DNA from: CAXPZW01 sp964221845
GTDB lineage: Bacteria > Bacteroidota > Bacteroidia > Flavobacteriales_D > Sanyastnellaceae
DNA length: 22,108 bases
Reading direction: 5' to 3'
Assembly (NCBI GenBank): GCA_964221845.1
Contig: CAXPZW010000042.1
Span: 1-22,108 of the forward strand
Below are positions 15,896 through 22,108 of this stretch, one piece after another (within the stretch, counting starts at the first letter, position 1; the number at the start of each line of letters is the position of its first letter). The notes below the pieces were generated by a model. The model was given only the letters and a program-made list of their open reading frames with translations. It did no database searches and had not been told where the DNA came from. Made by a program: the position numbers and the translations under genes.

Positions 15896-17584
15896 ATGAA
15901 ACAGTTTTTTCCCGTACTCGAATGGCTTCCCGGATACCGCCGCAGTTGGTTGGGCGGTGATGTCGTAGCGGGCCTGACCGTAGGCATCATGTTGGTGCCT
16001 CAAGGCATGGCCTACGCGCTGATTGCGGGCCTTCCCGTGGAGTACGGATTGTACGCCTCCTTGGTGCCTCAAATCGTGTATGCCCTCACCGGCACGAGCC
16101 GTCAATTGGCGGTAGGGCCTGTGGCCATGGACTCCTTGCTGGTGGCAAGTGGGTTGGCAGCCATGGGCACCGCATCATTGTCGGAATACATTGCCTTAGC
16201 GGTCCTGTTGTCACTGCTGATGGGCTCGATTCAATTGGTGCTGGGGTTGTTGAAGATGGGCTTCTTGGTGAATTTCTTGTCGCGCCCAGTCATCAGCGGT
16301 TTTACCTCCGCGGCGGCTTTGATCATCGGCCTCAATCAGCTTAAGTACTTGTTCGGGATGGACGTAGACCGCTCCAACCGCGTACACGAATTGGTGGCCT
16401 CTGCCGCACGAGGCATGGACGGCACAGACGTCACTGCCCTGGGCATCGGACTCGCGGCGATTGCGGTGCTTTTGGCCTTGAAAAAATGGGCTCCTCGTAT
16501 TCCGGGCGCTTTGTTGGTAGTTGTGGTAGGTGTACTTGCTGTGGTCTGGGGCGGTGCCGAGGTTGAAGTGGTAGGCAACGTGCCTGCAGGGCTGCCCGCG
16601 TTTGAAGTACCGGTCTGGTCTGCCCGCTGGATGGACTTGCTGCCCATTGCGGGGACTTTGGCGTTGATCGCCTTTATGGAGGCGATTTCGGTGGCCAAAG
16701 CCGTCGAAGAACGTCACAACGATTACACCGTGAACCCTAACCAAGAACTGCGAGCATTGGGGCTGGCCAACATTGCAGGCGCCTTCTTTCAAGCGTACCC
16801 CACAACGGGCGGCTTCTCACGTACAGCAGTGAACGATGCTTCGGGGGCCAAAACCGGTTTGGCCGCACTGATTGCCGCAGTGGTGGTCGGGCTGGTGCTG
16901 TTGTTCTTTACCGGTTGGTTCACGGCCCTCCCGAAAACCGTCCTCGCGGCCATCATCATGGTAGCGGTGTTCAAGCTCATCGATTGGCAGTATCCCATCC
17001 AGCTGTGGAAGACCCGTCGGGATGAGTTTGTGTTGTTGCTCATCACCTTTGGAGTGACGGCCGGTATTGGCATTGTGGAGGGCATTGTGACTGGAGCGTT
17101 GCTGGCGTTGTTCTTCATGGTGTTTCGCACGGCGCGGCCGCATGTGGCGGTTTTGGGCAACGTCAACGGGTACTACAAAAACGTCAAGCGCTTTCCGGAG
17201 GCCGAGGTGTTGGACGACACCCTGGTGGTGCGTTTTGACGGGCAGCTCTACTACGCCAACATGAACTACTTCGCGGCCAATATGGAGCGGCTCATTTCCG
17301 AAAAAGGAGAGGGGCTCAAGGTGCTGGTGATCAATGCCGAGGCCATCAACTACATTGACGCTACTGCGGGCCACCGCCTGCACCAGTTGATTTCCGAATG
17401 GCAAGCGCGCGGCATTCGCGTGGTGATGTCCGGCGTGATTGGTCCGGTGCGCGATGCCCTGGCCAAGCTCGGGTTGGCCGAGTTGATGGGCGAAGACCAG
17501 TTCTTTGTCAAAACGGCCAACGCTGTGACCGGCGGCACCCCTGAAGCCGCAGCGCGCCACATTGCCTCCCAGCATTCTGAGTGA
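15896..17584 (+). CDS. SulP family anion permease with STAS domain
   Basis: This 562-residue inner-membrane protein is a SulP (SLC26) transporter for sulfate, bicarbonate or a related anion. The family signature is near the N-terminus: VAGLTVGIMLVPQGMAYALIAGLP, EYGLYASLVPQIVYALTGTSRQLAVGPVA. About 10-14 hydrophobic helices follow to about residue 410, including the conserved SRPVISGFTSAAALIIGLNQLK and FFQAYPTTGGFSRTAVN. Residues about 430-545 form a cytoplasmic STAS domain (VVRFDGQLYYANMNYF ... VLVINAEAINYIDATAGHRL), in which the usual D-S-S-G phosphorylation-loop motif reads D-A-T-A. The substrate cannot be settled; the rhodanese 78 bases downstream and the regulator upstream favour a sulfur anion, but bicarbonate is an alternative. 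Confidence 0.92.
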   Translation: MKQFFPVLEWLPGYRRSWLGGDVVAGLTVGIMLVPQGMAYALIAGLPVEYGLYASLVPQIVYALTGTSRQLAVGPVAMDSLLVASGLAAMGTASLSEYIALAVLLSLLMGSIQLVLGLLKMGFLVNFLSRPVISGFTSAAALIIGLNQLKYLFGMDVDRSNRVHELVASAARGMDGTDVTALGIGLAAIAVLLALKKWAPRIPGALLVVVVGVLAVVWGGAEVEVVGNVPAGLPAFEVPVWSARWMDLLPIAGTLALIAFMEAISVAKAVEERHNDYTVNPNQELRALGLANIAGAFFQAYPTTGGFSRTAVNDASGAKTGLAALIAAVVVGLVLLFFTGWFTALPKTVLAAIIMVAVFKLIDWQYPIQLWKTRRDEFVLLLITFGVTAGIGIVEGIVTGALLALFFMVFRTARPHVAVLGNVNGYYKNVKRFPEAEVLDDTLVVRFDGQLYYANMNYFAANMERLISEKGEGLKVLVINAEAINYIDATAGHRLHQLISEWQARGIRVVMSGVIGPVRDALAKLGLAELMGEDQFFVKTANAVTGGTPEAAARHIASQHSE

Positions 17585-17638
17585 CCGCAGTTACGCGGCT
17601 AAGTGTCTCAGGTTACGTTCGGAAGCCCGGGCTTGCGG

Positions 17639-17646
17639 GACCTTTG
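17639..17646 (+). promoter_or_regulatory. Candidate -7 element for the rhodanese gene (GACCTTTG)
   Basis: GACCTTTG ends 16 bases before the ATG at 17663. TTCG at 17618-17621, 17 bases upstream, is a one-mismatch -33 element. The spacer contains the palindrome AAGCCCGGGCTT (17623-17634). Confidence 0.38.
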
Positions 17647-17662
17647 AAGAAAAACACATCCC

Positions 17663-17944
17663 ATGTTTGGACGCATCAAAAAGCCCGAAAACCATAATGG
17701 CGCCCTCGAACGCGGCGCCGCGTTGGTAGACGTACGCACCGAAGCCGAGTTTGCCCAAGGCCACCATCCCCAATCCATCAACCTCCCTCTGCAACGCCTT
17801 GCCGAATGGGCACCGCGCTACCAAGCAGGTGACGAAGTGGTGGTAGTGTGCCGCAGCGGTTCGCGCTCGGGCATGGCTGCACTTCAATTGCGCAAGCGCG
17901 GCGTACATGCCGTCAATGGAGGCCCTTGGAACCGCCTAACGTGA
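17663..17944 (+). CDS. Single-domain rhodanese-like sulfurtransferase
   Basis: The 93-residue protein is a minimal rhodanese. It has the entry motif ALVDVRTEAEFAQGHHPQSINLPL (20-43) and the active-site loop CRSGSRSG (63-70), with the catalytic cysteine at 63 that carries a persulfide. The end (AVNGGPWNRL) is also typical (V.GG...W). There is no signal peptide, so it should act in the cytoplasm, moving sulfane sulfur between donors and thiols. It lies 78 bases after sulP with its own possible promoter, and its presence supports a sulfur role for the cluster. Confidence 0.92.
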   Translation: MFGRIKKPENHNGALERGAALVDVRTEAEFAQGHHPQSINLPLQRLAEWAPRYQAGDEVVVVCRSGSRSGMAALQLRKRGVHAVNGGPWNRLT

Positions 17945-17971
17945 TGATTGTCAGCTGTGAGGGTGACCTGT

Positions 17972-17989
17972 GTTACCGCATCCGGTAAC
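17972..17989 (+). promoter_or_regulatory. Inverted repeat GTTACCG-N4-CGGTAAC, possible Crp/Fnr-type operator
   Basis: Two perfect 7-bp arms flank CATC. The TTACC-N6-GGTAA geometry equals that of Crp/Fnr-family sites, and a Crp/Fnr gene lies about 2 kb upstream in the same cluster. It could alternatively be a small RNA hairpin in the transcript. It lies 40 bases before the ATG at 18029. Confidence 0.4.
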
Positions 17990-18028
17990 TGCATGGCGGA
18001 ACTTCACAGCAACCAAACATCCCCGGAC

Positions 18029-18190
18029 ATGAACGCATTTGACTACGACAACAACTTTACTCCAGACCCCAAACTCAAACGGCTGCTGATCCGCGATTCC
18101 AGCAGGGAGTCCCGCCGGTTGTGGTGGTTCAAGAAATACATCCTCCCTTGGCTCTACTGGAACAAAATGATGAAAGGCAAGCCCGTGTAA
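18029..18190 (+). CDS. Small basic hypothetical protein (53 residues)
   Basis: The frame is open from 17948; I favour the ATG at 18029 (starting MNAFDYDNNFTPDPKLKRLL), with ATG 17993 as an alternative adding 12 residues. The protein has an acidic/aromatic head, a basic centre (RDSSRESRRLWWFKKY) and an aromatic tail ILPWLYWNKMMKG that may lie at the membrane surface. I do not recognise a family. It sits between the rhodanese and the porin and overlaps the 5' end of the porin frame, so it may be co-translated with it. Confidence 0.5.
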   Translation: MNAFDYDNNFTPDPKLKRLLIRDSSRESRRLWWFKKYILPWLYWNKMMKGKPV

Positions 18191-19563
18191 AACGGGCCGT
18201 CCGGTTCGCAAGTGTGTGTACCCTGGCAGTGGTGTGGTGGACCGGGCTCTGCGCGCGTCCGCATCTCGGCGAATCCGATTCGCTTGAGGTGTGCACCGCG
18301 CAAGAATGGCTGACCCAAGGCCATTTCGGCGGACGGGTCCGCACCTTTGCCATGGGAACGGTCAACATCGGTGAGGCCCGGGATTATTGGACCCTGGCGC
18401 AAGGGGCCCGTTTGCACTACCGAACGGCAACCTTCAAGGGCTTTACGGTACATGCGGAAGGGGTGTTTGCCTTTCGCTTGGCGGGCAACGACCTCAATGC
18501 GGTGGACCCTGCATCGGGCAAAACCAGCCGCTTCGAGCGCCAACTCTACGACCTTGAACATCCGGACAACTTTGATGACCTCGACCGTCTGGAGCAATTG
18601 TACGTAGCCTACCGCCATGCCCGCGGTCAAGTGCAATGGGGACGCATGGCCGTTCAAACTCCCATTGTCAATCCCCACGATGGACGGATGAAACCGAAAG
18701 TGGTGAGCGGCCTTTGGGGCACCCATCACGTGCATGGGGTAAACGTGTTCGCTGGATGGTTCCACCGGACTTCGCCCCGCAGCACCACCCATTGGATGCC
18801 TATTTCCGAAGCCATCGGCATCTACAACACGGGGTGCGCCAAATCGCCTGAAGGCACTGCCTACCGCTCTGCTGTTCAAACCAAAGGGCTGGCCATCGCC
18901 GGGTTCGAACGGTCCCACGGATCAGCATCTCTCACGCTGTGGAACTACTGGCTTGAAAACATCTCCAACACCACCTTGCTCACGTGGGAACATGCCGGGC
19001 GGGTGCACACCGGAGCACAGCTGCTTGCCCAACACCGGCAAGGGCAGGGCGGCAATGCCAACAGAGACCTGGCTTATCACCCCAACGCAGCAGCGGCTTG
19101 GGTGGTGAGTGGACTGGTGGGGACACAGCTCACCCAGCAATGGCACATGGAAGTAGCGGCCACACAGGCGGGACCGTGGGGCGTGTATCGGTTTCCGCGT
19201 GAATTGGGGGTAGACCCGTTCTTCACCCACCTCACCCGGGGGTGGTTAGAAGGGCTGTCCAACGCCACTGCAGCCACATTCCGCGTTGAGCGCGCTGCCT
19301 CCAAATGGCGTGCAGAATATGCCGTTCAACGCATCCAGCTCCACGGGAATCCCGATGACCTCTCGCGCAACAAATACGGCCAACTGAGTCACTGGCAGCA
19401 CAACTTGGAGGTGCATTGGCGCCCTGAGGGCTGGCTGGCCGGTTCGGATTGGATGTTGCTGTATGTGCACACCGTGGGCATAAACCAAGACGTACCGGCT
19501 GAACGGACGTTCAACCGGTACGGCATGCACCACTTCAATGTGGTGTTCAATTTGAGGTTTTGA
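18121..19563 (+). CDS. OprD-like outer-membrane porin
   Basis: The protein has a basic n-region and hydrophobic segment (RVKRAVRFASVCTLAVVWWTGLCA) consistent with a signal peptide, then alternating beta-strand patterns ending in an aromatic final residue (FNVVFNLRF), as in outer-membrane barrels. GRMAVQTPIVNPHDGRMKP matches the OprD-family motif G.Q...TP..N..D.RM.P, and LWNYWLENISNTTLLTWEH matches another OprD segment. The start is uncertain: no ATG precedes the signal peptide in frame; candidates are GTG 18121 and TTG 18148, both inside the small upstream gene. OprD porins pass small organic or inorganic solutes; here it could serve the SulP substrate. It ends three bases before the convergent BNR gene. 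Confidence 0.72.
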   Translation: MVVQEIHPPLALLEQNDERQARVKRAVRFASVCTLAVVWWTGLCARPHLGESDSLEVCTAQEWLTQGHFGGRVRTFAMGTVNIGEARDYWTLAQGARLHYRTATFKGFTVHAEGVFAFRLAGNDLNAVDPASGKTSRFERQLYDLEHPDNFDDLDRLEQLYVAYRHARGQVQWGRMAVQTPIVNPHDGRMKPKVVSGLWGTHHVHGVNVFAGWFHRTSPRSTTHWMPISEAIGIYNTGCAKSPEGTAYRSAVQTKGLAIAGFERSHGSASLTLWNYWLENISNTTLLTWEHAGRVHTGAQLLAQHRQGQGGNANRDLAYHPNAAAAWVVSGLVGTQLTQQWHMEVAATQAGPWGVYRFPRELGVDPFFTHLTRGWLEGLSNATAATFRVERAASKWRAEYAVQRIQLHGNPDDLSRNKYGQLSHWQHNLEVHWRPEGWLAGSDWMLLYVHTVGINQDVPAERTFNRYGMHHFNVVFNLRF

Positions 19564-19566
19564 CCC

Positions 19567-20626
19567 TTAGCGCTGCACCACCAAGCGCACCGCTGCACGG
19601 GCGCCGTTTTGGTCGAGGTGCAACAAGTAGATGCCTGCAGGATACCCAGACACGTCCAACTCACCGTTACCGAGCGTCAGAATTTCTTGGGCCACACCAC
19701 GCAGGTCGGTGATGGTGACCAATTCCGCGTCAGTGTCCAAACGTACGTGTGCTTGTGCGGGGTTGGGGTAGAGGCCGGCTTGCAAGGTGTGTTCGCCTAC
19801 CTGCATTTGCACCTCTCCCGAGGTCCAAACTCCCGATTGTGCCCAAGCACCGTAGAATGCGCCATCGGCATATACCAAAGCTTGTATGTCTTCGGCAGGC
19901 GCCTCGTTGGTGCCATCGGTCAAGGCCCAACCCGCGCCGTTCCAGGTGTAGAGTCCGGGAGCATCCCCTGCAAAGTGGTGGGTGTGGAGCCCGCCATTGG
20001 CCGAGTACACACCAAAGAATTCCGAAGAGCCGGGGATGCCATCCAAGGCCAGTTCTGTCCACGATGCGCCGTCGTCGGTGCTGGTGGCCAAGGTGCGCTG
20101 CGAGGCGTCAAACGAGCCAATGTTGAAGCGGTACATGGCTCCGTCGTGCACCATCAGGTAAGAGTCGTCCCAAGTGTCGCCGTAGAAAGTCCAGTTGAGT
20201 CCGTCGTCGGTGCTTACGGCGTATCCCGCATCGTACGAAGTCTTGGGGTACGGCAGGCCAAAGCAGGCCACCGCCGATGTCCACTTGAGGCTCTTGGTCC
20301 AGAGCCGTCCATGTTTCGCCAGCGTCGGTGGAGTAGCGGGTTTCTGCGCCAAATACGCTGCCTGCGGCTTGCCAAATTTCGTCGGGACCCACATGATTCA
20401 AGCCGTGCGTCAGGGTGCCTGAGGCTCCGGTGGGCGTGAGGTCCCCGGTGGAGCCTCCGTCGGTGGTGCGGTACAGATTGTTGTCAAAGCCCATAAAGGC
20501 GGTTTGCCCCTCCGCCCAGAGGGCCCAGCATTGGCCTTGGGTGTTGATGGGACCACCTGTTGAGGTGAATTGGGCAAAACAAGGACCGGCCATCGCGGTC
20601 AAAAAAAGCAAGGCTATAAAGCGCAT
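19567..20626 (-). pseudogene. Secreted Asp-box (BNR) protein with T9SS domain, split by a frameshift
   Basis: Two overlapping minus-strand frames make one protein. The first, from ATG 20626, has a signal peptide (MRFIALLFLTAMAGPCFAQ) and Asp-box motifs RTTDGGST and YSTDAGETW. The second continues with VSTDDGLNW and TSTDDGASW, then a T9SS type A tail (LYPNPAQAHVRLDTDAEL ... LDVSGYPAGIYLLHLDQNG). These S.D.G..W boxes mark sialidase/sortilin-like beta-propeller blades. Sense switches from one frame to the other between about 20300 and 20245, needing one extra base skipped (a +1 shift), which fits a one-base insertion in the DNA. No long homopolymer is there. It may be a true pseudogene, an assembly error or, least likely, programmed frameshifting. 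A long inverted repeat covers its start codon. Confidence 0.72.
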
Positions 20627-20676
20627 AGTGGTTGGTTTTACAGACCTCAAAGGTCTACGTAAACCAACCACTATGC
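20623..20676. repeat. 54-base inverted repeat over the BNR gene start codon
   Basis: Sixteen bases at 20623-20638 (GCATAGTGGTTGGTTT) pair perfectly with 20661-20676. Inside lies a second 6-bp stem, AGACCT/AGGTCT (20642-20647 with 20651-20656), with a CAA loop. The start codon of the BNR gene (20624-20626) is within the outer arm. The inner stem contains GACCTTTG on the minus strand, a candidate -7 element. There is no T-run directly after the hairpin, so it is not an ordinary terminator. Confidence 0.85.
20648..20655 (-). promoter_or_regulatory. Candidate -7 element for the BNR gene (GACCTTTG)
   Basis: On the minus strand GACCTTTG ends 21 bases before the ATG, putting transcription start near 20644, inside the inverted repeat. 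A transcript from here lacks the upstream arm and leaves the AUG free. No matching TTTG is seen upstream. Confidence 0.33.
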
Positions 20677-20708
20677 ACTAGGGCATATGCCCTGTTCTGG
20701 GCTCAGAA

Positions 20709-22108
20709 TCAGGGGCAGTCGGTACCAAACACACCGAGCAGTTGCAGGGTGTCCATGGTATCCACACGGCCGTCGTTGTTCAGGTCACATTCGCAATCGG
20801 GACCTTCACAATCGAACTCTCCGATGAGCATCAGCATGTCTTGGGTATTCACTTGGCCGTCGCCATTGAAGTCCTCCGGACACGACTCAGCATCCAGTGG
20901 AGGCAATGCTAAGTAGGTGATGTTGGTGGTGGCCACCGACACATTGCCGCAGGCATCGGTAGCGGTCCAGGTCCAAATGACATCATCTTGGAGGTCGCAG
21001 GCGCCGAGGATTTCGGTGCTCTCAAAGGTCAATGTGGCGTCACTGCAGGCATCGGTCGCTGATACTGCAGGAACCGCAGGCAGCGCTTCACCACAGTTCA
21101 GCACCATGTCGGCGGGTACGCCTTCGATGACAGGTCCTTGGGTGTCCTGAAGCGAGATGTATTGCACAGCAGAAGCGCTGTTGCCGCAGCCGTCGGTCAC
21201 GGTCCAGGTGCGCTGCAGCACACCCAGACACCCACCAGACAGCAGCAAGTCCTCGTAAGTGGTCACCAGCGAAGAGCAGTTGTCAGTGGCTGGGATGGTG
21301 AGGGCATCCAGGTCAGTGCATTCGATCCAAATCTGCAGGTCAAATGCACCGATTTCGGGAGCAATATCATCCAATACCTCAATGGTTTGGGTGTAGCTGT
21401 CGGTGTTGCCGCACGCGTCGGTGGCTACCCATGTGCGCTCGATGATGATCGGGCAAGTACCGTCAAAGATGGTCTCCGAGAACTGGACATCCACCACGCC
21501 GCAGTTGTCGGTAGCATTCAGTACCGGTGGCGCTGGAATCTCGCTCAAACACGTGTAGTTCGCGTCAGCGGGTCCGTCTTCGAGTTCAGGAGCAGTGGTA
21601 TCGTTTACAACAACTACTTGGCTGACCGTAGTGGTGTTGCCACAGGCATCTACGAACGTCCAAGTGCGCACTTCGGTAAAGTTGTTTGGACACGTGCCAG
21701 GCAGGGTCATGATGGCGGGTGATGCCACAATCGGGCCGTCACAGTTGTCCATGGCGGTCAAGTCCACCGGGGCGGGAACTTCACTGGCGCATTGCACTTC
21801 CACATCGGCAGGAGCCGCAGGCGCGACCGGGGCAGTCGTGTCATTCACCTCAATGGTCTGGATTACCGAAGACATGTTGCCGCAAGCGTCCACAAACGTC
21901 CAGGTGCGCACAACAGTGAAGTTGTTCTGACAACCAGCAGCGGTGATCACTTCAGTAGGAGACACAGTGATGTCACCATCGCAGTTGTCGGTGGCGGTCA
22001 GGTCTACAGGAGCAGGCACGTCACCTGCACATTGTACAGTCACATCCGCGGGAGCAGCAGGAGCTACAGGGGCGAGGTTATCGTTGACACTGATGGTCTG
22101 CGAAACAC
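20709..22108 (-). CDS. Surface protein with HYR-like repeats and dockerin-like Ca-binding tail (5' end outside window)
   Basis: The frame is open to the window edge at 22108, so the N-terminus is missing. At least five tandem HYR-like (hyalin, immunoglobulin-fold) repeats of 75-80 residues are visible, with shared cysteine marks (V.C near the start, ATDNCDG, a middle Cys, RTWTFVDACGN, then VNDTTAP). The two N-terminal-most repeats are the most alike; repeats toward the C-terminus diverge. The C-terminus (20709-20882) carries two dockerin/EF-hand-type loops, DFNGDGQVNTQDMLMLIGEF and DLNNDGRVDTMDTLQLLGVF, and ends at FGTDCP. No T9SS tail follows. Such proteins are adhesins or matrix proteins on the Bacteroidota surface; the dockerin-like pair may bind calcium or a partner. 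Its stop lies 83 bases before the BNR start. Confidence 0.85.
   Translation of the reverse strand, partial: VSQTISVNDNLAPVAPAAPADVTVQCAGDVPAPVDLTATDNCDGDITVSPTEVITAAGCQNNFTVVRTWTFVDACGNMSSVIQTIEVNDTTAPVAPAAPADVEVQCASEVPAPVDLTAMDNCDGPIVASPAIMTLPGTCPNNFTEVRTWTFVDACGNTTTVSQVVVVNDTTAPELEDGPADANYTCLSEIPAPPVLNATDNCGVVDVQFSETIFDGTCPIIIERTWVATDACGNTDSYTQTIEVLDDIAPEIGAFDLQIWIECTDLDALTIPATDNCSSLVTTYEDLLLSGGCLGVLQRTWTVTDGCGNSASAVQYISLQDTQGPVIEGVPADMVLNCGEALPAVPAVSATDACSDATLTFESTEILGACDLQDDVIWTWTATDACGNVSVATTNITYLALPPLDAESCPEDFNGDGQVNTQDMLMLIGEFDCEGPDCECDLNNDGRVDTMDTLQLLGVFGTDCP
21363..22073 (-). repeat. Tandem HYR coding repeats, three best-conserved units
   Basis: Units at about 21834-22073, 21594-21833 and 21363-21593 have periods of 240, 240 and 231 bases. 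The first two share long runs at DNA level, for instance around the motif encoding RTWTFVDACGN, which points to fairly recent duplication. Further, more diverged units lie at 21138-21362 and about 20904-21137. Confidence 0.8.

Noticed and set aside
20623..20676. Inverted repeat as a phase-variable invertible promoter
   Set aside because: The 22-base centre is far shorter than known invertible segments and no recombinase gene is nearby; hairpin regulation is more plausible, though read checking is still useful.
20680..20693. AGGGCATATGCCCT palindrome after the HYR gene as a terminator
   Set aside because: The stem is short and no T-run follows on the minus strand; kept only as an unexplained palindrome.
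21363..22073. Tandem repeats considered as a CRISPR-like or satellite array
   Set aside because: The period is about 240 bases, in frame, and each unit encodes an HYR-like domain.

Overview
The window reads as a moderately GC-rich member of the Bacteroidota, most likely Flavobacteriales. The lineage call rests on three things: several secreted proteins ending in type IX secretion (T9SS) sorting domains, a gldG gliding/T9SS-associated gene, and promoters of the Bacteroidota type (TTTG ... TAnnTTTG) without clear Shine-Dalgarno sites. I see no rRNA, tRNA, CRISPR array, transposase or phage gene.

Layout. 1-2394 (+): a lipoprotein whose start codon is cut by the window edge, an ABC ATPase and its ABC-2 type permease, very tightly packed. 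2448-3623 (+): a secreted protein with three Kazal-type inhibitor domains, two copies of a second six-cysteine domain, and a T9SS tail. 3620-8530 (-): alkD-like DNA alkylation repair gene and aroA in one operon, a T9SS-exported protein with its own terminator, menG/ubiE coupled to an HD phosphohydrolase, and a small muconolactone-isomerase-like protein. 8613-9290 (+): an orphan FecE-type ATPase. 9287-13712 (-): a compact five-gene operon read as hypothetical, gldG, bioD, bioA, diacylglycerol/undecaprenol kinase. 14026-15048 (+): a broken T9SS-type secreted protein gene. 15189-19563 (+): a Crp/Fnr regulator with clustered cysteines, a SulP anion permease, a single-domain rhodanese, a 53-residue basic protein and an OprD-like porin. 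19567-22108 (-): a frameshifted Asp-box (BNR) secreted protein and the C-terminal part of a large HYR-repeat/dockerin-like surface protein that runs off the window.

How it fits together. Most genes are core metabolism (shikimate, menaquinone, biotin, lipid recycling) interleaved with surface and secreted proteins. The block 15124-19563 looks like one functional unit: a strong promoter drives a cysteine-bearing Crp/Fnr protein, followed by anion uptake, sulfur transfer and an outer-membrane channel. This suggests a sulfur-species response or sulfur-oxyanion uptake locus, but that is inference. Two of the four genes for proteins with T9SS-like tails carry disruptions (an in-frame TAG and a frameshift), so surface-protein decay or assembly error needs to be told apart.

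The most unusual items are a 54-base inverted repeat over the start codon of the BNR gene, the fixed-spacing Kazal/second-domain array, a recurring ACCTTTG element placed 4-36 bases before start codons (in some cases implying nearly leaderless mRNAs), and gldG separated from gldF and placed in a biotin operon.
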